Shown: positions 1 through 6,802 of the stretch, piece by piece
How the letters are laid out: each line of letters opens with the position of its first letter
How positions within the stretch are numbered: position 1 is the stretch's first letter
NCBI GenBank assembly: GCA_002887195.1
Contig: PJAB01000968.1
Coordinates: forward strand, 1 to 18,637
Length of the DNA: 18,637 nt
From: Chrysochromulina parva
Taxonomy: Eukaryota; Haptophyta; Prymnesiales; Chrysochromulinaceae
Direction: 5' to 3'
Position numbers and translations under genes: made by a program
The notes under the pieces: model-generated
The model's database searches: none
Seen by the model: only the letters and a program-made list of their open reading frames with translations
What the model was told of the DNA's origin: nothing

Positions 1-2192
1 CTTGGACGCATCCGCTTTGGAGTAGTCGAGCTTCTCCTCGATAGACTTGGGCGCCCTCGAGGAGGCCGACTTGAGGAGCTTGCCCTCGGGCTGCCGCTCG
101 ATCTTCGTCTTCTGCCTCTTGGAGATGGTCTCCTCGGCTGCTGCCTCCTCCGCCGCCGCCTTCGCCGCCGCCTTCGCCGCCTCTGCCCCAGCCGCCGCTG
201 CCTCCGCCGCTGCCTTCTCCGCTGCCTTCTCCGCCGCTTCCTTCTCCGCGGCTTCCTTCGCTTCCTTCGCCGCCTTCTTTCTCTTCCATTCCTCCTCTGC
301 TTCCTTCGCCCACGCTGCTCTCTTCGCCGCTGCAGCTTCCTCCTCTGCTTGAAGCTCTAGCACCTTCTCCGCAGCTGCCTTCGCCGCGGCTGCCTCCTCC
401 TCTGCTTTCAGCGCGGCTGCCCTCGCCGCTAGTGCCTTCGCCACGTCTGCCTCCTCCGCGACTTTCTTCGCCGCCGCTGCCTCCGCCGCCGCTGCCTCCA
501 CCGCTGCCTTCTCCGCTGCCTTCTCCGCGGCTTCCTTCTCCGCGGCTTCCTTCGCTTCCTTCGCCGCCTTCTTTCTCTTCCATTCCTCCTCTGCTTCCTT
601 CGCCCACGCTGCTCTCTTCGCACCCGCCATCGCCTCCTCCTCTGCTTGCTGGATCGTCGCCTCTTCGGCAAGCGTCACGGCAAGCTTGCGGGCCTCGTCA
701 TATGCCCCCTCGGCCACGTAGAAGCCGAGCGACGCAATGCGCCGCGACTCCTCCTGAGCGTTGCGTGCCTGGTGGCCGCGAACCAGTGACTGCACCTTGA
801 GCGCGGCTGCCTCCTCCTCTGCTCTCAGCGCGGCTGCCCTCGCCGCTTGTGCCTTCGCCACTTCTGCCTCCTCCGCGGCTTTATAGAAGGCAGCCGCTGC
901 TGCCTTCGCCGCGTCTGCCTCCATCGCCGCTGCCTTCGCCGCTGCTGCTTCTGCTGCGGCCGCGGCTGGGACCTCCTCCATCCATAGCGAATCTGCATCT
1001 GCATCGTCCAAGTCTGACTCCTCTTCTGCCGCGCGTGCCGCCTCGCGGAGTGCCGCCTCGCGAGCTGCCTCACGCGCGGCCATCTCGGCCGTCACTCGCT
1101 GCCGCCTGGCCTCCGCATCGGCCAACAGCCTCAGCCGCTCCTTCTCGGCGTCTGTCTCCTTTCTCACAACATTGCCCCGCTGCACTGCCTGCAGCTTGAT
1201 TGCGGCAAGTTGCTCTTCTTTGGCCTCTGCGACCCTCGCCTTGGCGGCTAGGGTAGCTTGGCCCCCAGGGTAGCTTTGCTGCGCCGCCACGACGTCGTGC
1301 CGCTGCTTGAGCTTGGCTGTGTACCTGCAGCAGCAGCAGCAGCAGCAGCAGAGCACAGAGAAGAAGGGGGGCGGCGGTCAGAGCACAGAGGGCACGCAGT
1401 TCTGGGCGGCTGGGCCTGTCAAGTGCGCGTGCGATGTGCTGCGCCCAAGGCTCTGCGGCGCGCATACAGGATGACGCTGCGATCGCTGATCGTCTTGCCA
1501 TTGAAGTCGGAGGCATTGAGAAGGGGAGGGGCGCCCAGGAGCTCCTCCGCCGCGTCCAGTGCATATGAGAGAGCACGAAAGGGTTCCATCCGCCTCGCGG
1601 CCTCTAGGTCGATGGCGCCGGGCACCGCATCTAGGACGATCGCGCTGATGAGGAGGCCGTCGTTGAACATCGTGGACCAGCCGCCGTCGGCTGCGACGCG
1701 GTGCTTCTCGCCGACGCTCTTCACCCAGTTGAGCAGCTCCTGGTGAGTCGTGTCGAACTTGTGGATCTCGTAGCGCAGGATGAGCGTCCACGTCAAGCCG
1801 AGCACGAGCGTCTTGTTCCCACCGACCAGATCCTCCGCGCCAATGCCGACGAGCTTCATGTCGCTCTTCTTGAGCCATGTGAGGAATACATTCTGATTCT
1901 CGAGCATCTTGAACAGTTTCCCCTCCGGGTTCTCGTGGATCTTGCCGAGGGACGAGTTCGAGAGCACCTCGAGCAGCCGAATGGGGAGCACTCCCGACTT
2001 GATGTCCTCAGTCAGATCGTCGACCGAAAGATCGATTTGCATGAGGTGCATGTTCCACCAGCGCGTAAACACAATTTCCTGGTCGGTCTTCAAGAACGTT
2101 CCAAGCGTGTCCGAGGTCGAATTGCTGGACGCCGCGACCGGCGCCGGATTCTTGCTGGAGCTCGAGGGCTTTTTCCTGAAGAAGGCGCTCAT
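1..2192 (-). CDS. Tandem calponin-homology (CH) actin-binding protein with IQ motif and Ala/Glu-rich coiled coil (3'-partial, two exons)
   Basis: Read as join of 2192-1468 and 1324-1 on the minus strand; it stays open to the window edge, giving at least 680 residues. I start at the ATG at 2190-2192 (MSAFFRKK), the only in-frame ATG ahead of the domain. Residues about 38-146 are a CH domain of filamin/alpha-actinin type (VFTRWWN, LLEVLSN, LGLTWTLILRYEI). About 148-250 are a second CH domain (LLNWVKSV, FNDGLLISAIV, SDRSVIL), completed across the splice. Exon 2 encodes a long, highly charged Ala/Glu/Lys/Arg helix, with an IQ-type calmodulin/light-chain motif VQSLVRGHQAR at 763-795. Paired CH domains of this kind bind F-actin, so a cytoskeletal crosslinker or scaffold is inferred. 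The coiled coil holds recent internal duplications. CH assignment is firm; the exact subfamily is not. Confidence 0.85.
191..327 (-). repeat. 137-bp duplication, copy 1 (copy 2 at 485-621)
   Basis: Positions 191-327 and 485-621 match at 135 of 137 bases by eye, offset 294 bp (98 codons), so the copies are in the same frame. They encode a segment containing WAKEAEEEWKRKK followed by Ala/Glu/Lys heptad-like sequence. The match includes third codon positions, so this is recent DNA duplication and not only compositional convergence. Confidence 0.9.
385..465 (-). repeat. 81-bp duplication, copy 1 (copy 2 at 802-882)
   Basis: Positions 385-465 and 802-882 match at 77 of 81 bases, offset 417 bp (139 codons), in frame. 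The encoded segment is of the type AKAxAARAAALxAEEEA. Its offset differs from that of the 137-bp repeat, so the coiled coil grew by at least two separate duplications. Confidence 0.85.
1325..1467 (-). other. Intron in the CH-domain gene (143 nt, GT-AG)
   Basis: Exon 1 runs into a stop shortly after the CH2 segment SDRSVIL, while an open coiled-coil frame begins at 1324. A donor GTATGC at 1467 and an acceptor CTGCAG ending at 1325 join ATC-CT to G-TAC-ACA in frame (IL-YTAKLKQR). A GC donor at 1461 would also keep frame and add two residues (Tyr-Ala). The canonical GT site is preferred. Confidence 0.75.
1328..1351 (-). repeat. (CTG)8 trinucleotide run abutting the splice acceptor
   Basis: Eight perfect CTG units (CAG on the plus strand) stand immediately before the acceptor CAG at 1327-1325. 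The run occupies the place of the polypyrimidine tract. It is a length-variable class of sequence at a functional splice site. Confidence 0.9.
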
Positions 2193-2491
2193 ATCAACAC
2201 GCGCTGATGCGAGTACGAGACGCGGGCCAAAAGGACGGCGCAAGCGAATTACGCATTCAGCAAGGCGGGCGTCGACGAAAGTGCTATTAGAAAACACGGA
2301 TTAGGAAATATGGGCGACACAGGGCGGCGTTAATGATGGTGCCAATTGGACGGGTGGATTTGGCAAATCGCCGATATGTCCTCGCCTTGGGGGAAAACAA
2401 CTCACGGGATCGGGGATGTGTGCAGTGTTGTGTGGGATCGCCATCGTGCACATAGACATAGCGAGGGAGCGAGCGGAGCTGGTCCGCAGCT
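2193..2491. other. Intergenic: upstream of the CH gene and 3' of the LRR gene
   Basis: This 299-bp stretch should hold the 5' UTR/promoter of the CH gene (minus strand) and the 3' UTR of the LRR gene (also minus). It is visibly less GC-rich than the genes, especially around 2280-2350. I find no convincing TATA box, RNA gene or conserved ORF. Confidence 0.5.
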
Positions 2492-3913
2492 TTACACAGC
2501 ACGACACGACACAGGCGCGGCCTCCTCTAGTTCCGAGAGCGGCTTGCGCTCCTCCTCCTCTCGCTCCTCCTCTTCCGCCGCCGCGGCTGTGCGCAGGTGG
2601 CGTCGGTCTCCGAGCACGCCCGACACGACGCCAGATTTACTGGCCACTGAGGATGCCTTGGCTGGCAGCGTGCCGATGTCGGATGCCCTCCAGCCCACGC
2701 AGATGCACGCGGCCGCTGCTGCTGCTGCGAGGGCGGGGAGAAGCACCGGAAGCAGCAGCCATGGCGCTTCCTCTTCTTCGGCATCGTCATCGTACTGGCG
2801 CAATAGCGCCAGCGGCGTTCGCAGCGGTGAGAACGGCGGCAACGGTGGCGGCGGCGGCGATGGTGGCGTGAGGCATCGGAGCTCGCGAGCGCACGAGGTC
2901 TCCACGTCGGACCGCGCTGGGTGTGGTCCGGTCGACTCACACGCTGAGGCTCTTCGCAGGGCGCTCCCCGCCAGCAGCATGCACCGCTCTGGCTGCAGTG
3001 CTTCCACAACCGCTGGCACTGTGCCGCTCAGTGGGTTGTATGCGACGGACAGGGTGGTGCTCAGTTGTGTGAGTTGCCCTAGGGCATCCGGAAGCGTGCC
3101 GGAGAATTGATTGTGGTCGAGGCGCAGGATGGACGCGTTCACCAGCCAGCCGCCGAGCAGCGATGCTGGCAGCGTGCCGGAAAGTCGATTACCCGTCGCA
3201 GTCAGCCCTCGTTCAACGCGGCTGCTGCTGCCACCGCTGGTGCCGCCGCTGGCACTGCCGCCGCTGCCGCGGCCGTCAACAGGATGCACTGGGCTCATTG
3301 CTGCTGCCACGAGGCCCTCCGGTAGTGTACCACTCAGGCGCAGCCCATCCAGAGCCATCAAGCCGCCTACCGCACGCGCAGAGAATAAGGCACTCGGAAT
3401 GGTACCGGAGAGCTCGTTGCTTGCCAGGATCAAATCGCCCGCCAGGCCGAGGTTGGCCAACGCTGCAGGGATGGTGCCCGTGAGGTGGTTGCCGTCGAGC
3501 TTGAGCGATGCGATTGCGCCGCTGCCCAGGGTGCAGCGCTGTACGCCGTACCAACTGCCGTCATTGGCTGGCGAGCACACCACGTCACTCGGTGAAGCTG
3601 GCGCATCATGCCCCCCTGCCTCCGCTTCCGCGTGCCCCAGCTTTGCGAGCTTGCGGCCGCAACCGGCATCTGGCGTGACCGTACCATCGTTACAACGACC
3701 GCATGGATGTTTGCCATTTAGCCAGTTTTCACGGCGCTTCCACGACGAACCACTCGTGCTCTCATAGAGCTGTTCCAGCGCGGCAAGGACCTCGGGCAAC
3801 AGCGGCTGCAGCGGAGGGGGCGGCGGCGATGGGTTGCCTGTGTTCTCGCCGTCGGCTGATACGGGCCGCGCGTCGAGCAGCAGCGCACAGATGGCTGTAC
3901 ACACCAAGCGCAT
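2492..3913 (-). CDS. Leucine-rich-repeat secreted/type I membrane protein
   Basis: A single open frame of 473 residues from the ATG at 3911-3913. Residues 1-20 form a signal peptide (MRLVCTAICALLL, cleavage near PVSA-DG), followed by a short proline run. About 42-128 resemble a plant-type LRR N-cap (ALEQLYESTSGSSW, NWLNG, a Cys-rich stretch, DGSWYGV). About 130-310 contain roughly six plant-type LRRs (LKLDGNHLTGTIP, LILASNELSGTIP, LRLDHNQFSGTLP), broken near 208-235 by a Gly/Ser-rich insert. Then come a Cys-containing cap, a PPSPPPPPLPP stalk and a predicted transmembrane helix at about 384-408 (WLLLPVLLPAL). The roughly 65-residue tail is Glu-rich and has no kinase domain. The protein probably binds ligand or wall material at the surface and would need a partner to signal. 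The LRR call is firm; the ligand is unknown. Confidence 0.88.
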   Translation of the reverse strand: MRLVCTAICALLLDARPVSADGENTGNPSPPPPPLQPLLPEVLAALEQLYESTSGSSWKRRENWLNGKHPCGRCNDGTVTPDAGCGRKLAKLGHAEAEAGGHDAPASPSDVVCSPANDGSWYGVQRCTLGSGAIASLKLDGNHLTGTIPAALANLGLAGDLILASNELSGTIPSALFSARAVGGLMALDGLRLSGTLPEGLVAAAMSPVHPVDGRGSGGSASGGTSGGSSSRVERGLTATGNRLSGTLPASLLGGWLVNASILRLDHNQFSGTLPDALGQLTQLSTTLSVAYNPLSGTVPAVVEALQPERCMLLAGSALRRASACESTGPHPARSDVETSCARELRCLTPPSPPPPPLPPFSPLRTPLALLRQYDDDAEEEEAPWLLLPVLLPALAAAAAAACICVGWRASDIGTLPAKASSVASKSGVVSGVLGDRRHLRTAAAAEEEEREEEERKPLSELEEAAPVSCRAV

Positions 3914-3970
3914 CAACACTTATAGTCTCGCACGAAGCCACTCGTTCGTGGACTTTTGTTTCGAAAAATA
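3914..3970. promoter_or_regulatory. Compact bidirectional promoter/5' UTR between LRR and MFS genes
   Basis: Only 57 bp separate the two divergent ATGs. The stretch is comparatively AT-rich, contains a CTTATAG box near 3919-3925, and carries a 6-bp inverted repeat CACGAA/TTCGTG around 3931-3950. Both genes must share this space, or transcription must start inside the neighbouring coding region. The promoter role is inferred from geometry. Confidence 0.5.
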
Positions 3971-6232
3971 ATGGGTTTCGAGCGCGCGCGCGGAGTGTTG
4001 GGCGTCTTCGAAGAGCACGGGAGGTTTTGCCTCGCGTACCGAGAAACACCGAGGTCGAAAGGAGATCTCGTCATCTTGGGAAATGCAATCACGTCAAGCC
4101 GTCTCGCCGCCAGTCTCCTCGCGGCGCTGCTCGTGCCGAGCGACGCCGCGGCGGACACGCGACCAGCGTTGACCGCCGTGGTACAGCACGACTCAGCTGC
4201 CCATCACGCCGCCTTGGAGCGCCTCAAGGAGGCTTCGAGAGTTGTGCGTGAGGCAGCACGCGAGGCAGAGGCTGCCAAGCGGCGCCTGCACAGGGCGCGC
4301 GAGGCGGCACACTCGGCGCGCGATGAGCTTGAGAATCAGCGCGAGGTCATCCAATTGGCCGCGCGCTCGTCCACCGCCGATGCTCTGCTCGCGGAACACA
4401 AGCGCGAGCTGCGCACAGGGCGCGCAATCGTGCTCAGCTGTCTTTTCTTCTTCACTTTCTTCAACGGCGTCGCACGGCGCTCGCTGAGCAGCGCTACCCC
4501 GTCGTTGTTGGCTGAGGGGCTGCTGACCGAGGAGCAAGCGAAAGAGATCTTCAGAGTCGGCTTGTATGCCAACCCACTCGGAAAATTCATCAACCTGGTC
4601 TTGACCATTGGGGTTGGGCTGAGGCCGCGCTGCTCGATCTTACTGCAGATGACGATCATGATGTCGAGCTGCGTGGCGTACCTGGCGGTGCCCGCGTCAC
4701 CTGCCGTGCAGCTCTATGGCTGGGTGGCCTTGCGCGCCTTCAGCGCCATGGCGACCTCGGCGATGCTCCCCTTTGTGGGCGCGTGGTTCCCGCGGGCCTT
4801 CTACGGGCGTCTCTTCGCGGTCCTCTTCGCCGGATTCCAGCTGGGCGCCCTGACGAGCTCGTACTTGTGGCAGCACCTGCTCTTCGAGGGCAAGCTGCAC
4901 TGGCGCGTGCCCTTCACGCAGTGCGCCGTGGGCTTCGGGCTGCTCCTCGCTGTGTGCGCGCGCTGGCTGCGTGAACGGCCGCCACCCTTGCCCGCTGGCG
5001 CAGGCGCTGCTTCGGAAGGAATGTCGATGGGCGCGCTAGGCACACTGCGGCCCTCGTCCGGCGCCGAGCTGGGCGCGCTGCTGCACAAGGTCACCACACG
5101 ATGGGTGTTCTGGGCGATGCTCCTCGCAGTCGCCTCGTACACTCCCGCCGTCGAGTACTCGTCGCACGTGACGTCCTACCTCAAGGAGATGTCTTCGAGC
5201 GTCGACCTTGGGCGCTCGTCGGGCATTGTGTGCCTGCAGTCCACAGTGTGCGAGGGGCGCTTCCGCGGCTACGTCTCCTCGTACGTGGTCGCCCTGCTCG
5301 TGGGCTCCGTCCTATACGACCGCGCGACGCAACTTGACCGAGCTTTCCTCGTCGTCGGGCTGCTCCTCGTGAACGTGGCGTCCTGGCTGGCGCTGACGCT
5401 CGCGGAGCCGTATGCGCCCGCGGGAGCCTCGGTGCGCCAAGTCGCGAGTGAAGTTGGCAGCCCGACCGTCTCGTGGCTCGAGCGGATTTTCGGGGGTGCT
5501 GCAAGTCTCCCGTGGAGGCACGCCTCGGAGAACGTTCCGGCGGCTGTGAACGTTCCGGCGGCTGTGAAGCCGTTCCTCATGCTGAGCGGGCCGACCAAGA
5601 CGGCGCTTGCGTCGCTCGCTGGAGCGACGATCGCGCTTCCCTCGTCGCTACCGTTTGCGCTCTTCTCGCTCGACTTCGGCAAGGAGGGTGCCGCCACCCT
5701 CTCGGCCCTGCTCTCAATCGGAGGCTCCGTCGCCTCCCTTACCTTCACGCGCCTCTTCACGCGCCTGCGCCGTGAACGGCTGCTCGGCGGCTGGTTCGAG
5801 GCGCACGCGGCGCTCGCGGCGCTAAGCTCGGTGGCCTCGCTCTTGATGGCGACCATCATGTTCTCAGACTCGCGCAAGTTCGCGAAAGGCTACATTATCC
5901 GCTCGTCCCTGCTCAACGAGACGGTCGTCACGATGCACGCGTGCACGCACCGGTCGTGTGCCATGATTCCGATGTGGCGGCCCGGGCAGCGCCGGCCGTG
6001 GGGCCCACTAGCGGGTGCGCACCTCAAGCCCCACGCACCCACCAGCCTGTGCCATCACTGCGGGCGCGGCGACGGGCTCGTCGAGTGCTCGGTGTATGAA
6101 GCCGCTGCCAACGCCGCGGTGGCCACGCCCTTTGACATGTGCGGCGAGTGGATTCGCGCCGAAAAGCCCTTGCGCAAGCCCCGCGGCGGCTGGGCCTTTG
6201 CCAACGACCCGGTGCGCTTCCCGCTAGCCTGA
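3971..6232 (+). CDS. MFS transporter, organophosphate:phosphate antiporter-like (SLC37/GlpT/UhpT group)
   Basis: 753 residues from the first in-frame ATG at 3971. Residues about 43-61 are hydrophobic and end in an AxA-type site (LLAALLVPSDAAA), possibly a targeting element. About 78-147 form a charged coiled coil. TM1 starts near 150 (LSCLFFFTFFNGVARRSLS) and is followed by LGKFIN near 203, a layout like the OPA family (RKSxxxxxP, then SKFxxG). TM3-6 span about 222-332. The second half carries TSYLKEM (402-408) and GSVLYDR (445-451), again OPA-like, and further helices to about 630. OPA members exchange sugar phosphates or glycerol-3-phosphate for phosphate; the substrate here is unknown. An 18-bp tandem repeat lies in the 9-10 loop. 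The C-terminal ~120 residues are unusual, with CHHCGRGDGLVEC near 694-706. No intron is required. Confidence 0.75.
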   Translation: MGFERARGVLGVFEEHGRFCLAYRETPRSKGDLVILGNAITSSRLAASLLAALLVPSDAAADTRPALTAVVQHDSAAHHAALERLKEASRVVREAAREAEAAKRRLHRAREAAHSARDELENQREVIQLAARSSTADALLAEHKRELRTGRAIVLSCLFFFTFFNGVARRSLSSATPSLLAEGLLTEEQAKEIFRVGLYANPLGKFINLVLTIGVGLRPRCSILLQMTIMMSSCVAYLAVPASPAVQLYGWVALRAFSAMATSAMLPFVGAWFPRAFYGRLFAVLFAGFQLGALTSSYLWQHLLFEGKLHWRVPFTQCAVGFGLLLAVCARWLRERPPPLPAGAGAASEGMSMGALGTLRPSSGAELGALLHKVTTRWVFWAMLLAVASYTPAVEYSSHVTSYLKEMSSSVDLGRSSGIVCLQSTVCEGRFRGYVSSYVVALLVGSVLYDRATQLDRAFLVVGLLLVNVASWLALTLAEPYAPAGASVRQVASEVGSPTVSWLERIFGGAASLPWRHASENVPAAVNVPAAVKPFLMLSGPTKTALASLAGATIALPSSLPFALFSLDFGKEGAATLSALLSIGGSVASLTFTRLFTRLRRERLLGGWFEAHAALAALSSVASLLMATIMFSDSRKFAKGYIIRSSLLNETVVTMHACTHRSCAMIPMWRPGQRRPWGPLAGAHLKPHAPTSLCHHCGRGDGLVECSVYEAAANAAVATPFDMCGEWIRAEKPLRKPRGGWAFANDPVRFPLA
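5531..5566 (+). repeat. 18-bp tandem duplication in the MFS gene
   Basis: AACGTTCCGGCGGCTGTG occurs twice in direct succession and encodes NVPAAV-NVPAAV. It is in frame, perfect, and lies in the cytoplasmic or lumenal loop ahead of the tenth predicted helix. It is likely a recent replication-slippage event. Confidence 0.9.
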
Positions 6233-6802
6233 AGTCCCCGGTGCTGCGACAGCGAGTTAGATGGGCCGAGAGTTTGCTGATAGTAGAGTGTGATGCAAGC
6301 CGCCGAGATTGTGTGCGGCTATCTCAGAATCTCCGAGCTACTACGAGAAGTTCGGATTTTGTATGGGTAATTAAAGGCCGCATCGCGTTTCGTCGCGTAC
6401 ACCGTATAATGTGCTATGTCGATCGGTGTTCGAGACCCCACCCTCCCTAACCTTCCCGGAGGACGGGATGGACGAGTCGAGTATCGAAATTCGACGATCC
6501 GGAACGACACAGCTCACAGGTGAGCCGAGCGGCGTCGCGAGTCGCACCCCGGCGGTAGTCAGTCTTGCGTTGAGTCGTCAAGTCGACGGGCTCTCTCCTG
6601 TGTTGTCCCCCGTCCGCTGCGTGTCATGCAGCGTGTAATGTCCCTCCCAGCTCTCTCTCGTCCGCGGATCGCTCTCGTCTACGCAGCCCGCTGGGCTCTC
6701 AGCGTCTTCCTCTCGCTCGTCTCACCCGTTCCGTCAGCGCCCGCTCACCCGTGTGCCTCGTGCCGGCCATGTCGCACAGCCGCTTCCAAGCCGTTCAGGC
6801 AG
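6233..6802. other. Intergenic between convergent MFS and HMG-box genes
   Basis: These 570 bp lie between two converging stop codons and should hold both 3' UTRs. The part near 6340-6420 is noticeably more AT-rich, including a TAATTAAAG stretch around 6368. I see no protein family, RNA gene or repeat here; the short open frames have arbitrary composition. Confidence 0.5.

Noticed and set aside
47..352. Plus-strand Ala/Ser/Phe-rich open frame opposite the coiled coil
   Set aside because: It is the antisense of GCG/GAG/AAG codon repeats of the CH-gene coiled coil. The minus frame carries an IQ motif and a spliced join to CH domains; the plus frame has no recognisable domain.
1325..1461. GC-AG intron as the primary model for the CH gene
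   Set aside because: It keeps the frame, but a canonical GT donor six bases upstream does too and gives a more CH-like end. Kept only as an alternative.
2346..3110. Plus-strand 254-codon open frame across the LRR gene 3' half
   Set aside because: It is antisense to well-formed LRR and membrane segments and shows only Ser/Gly/Arg-rich composition.
4024..4098. A 75-nt GT...AG intron near the start of the MFS gene
   Set aside because: It is possible (in frame, ends CAAG) but the frame is open without it, the branch and pyrimidine signals are weak, and removal does not make a better signal peptide. Left as uncertain.
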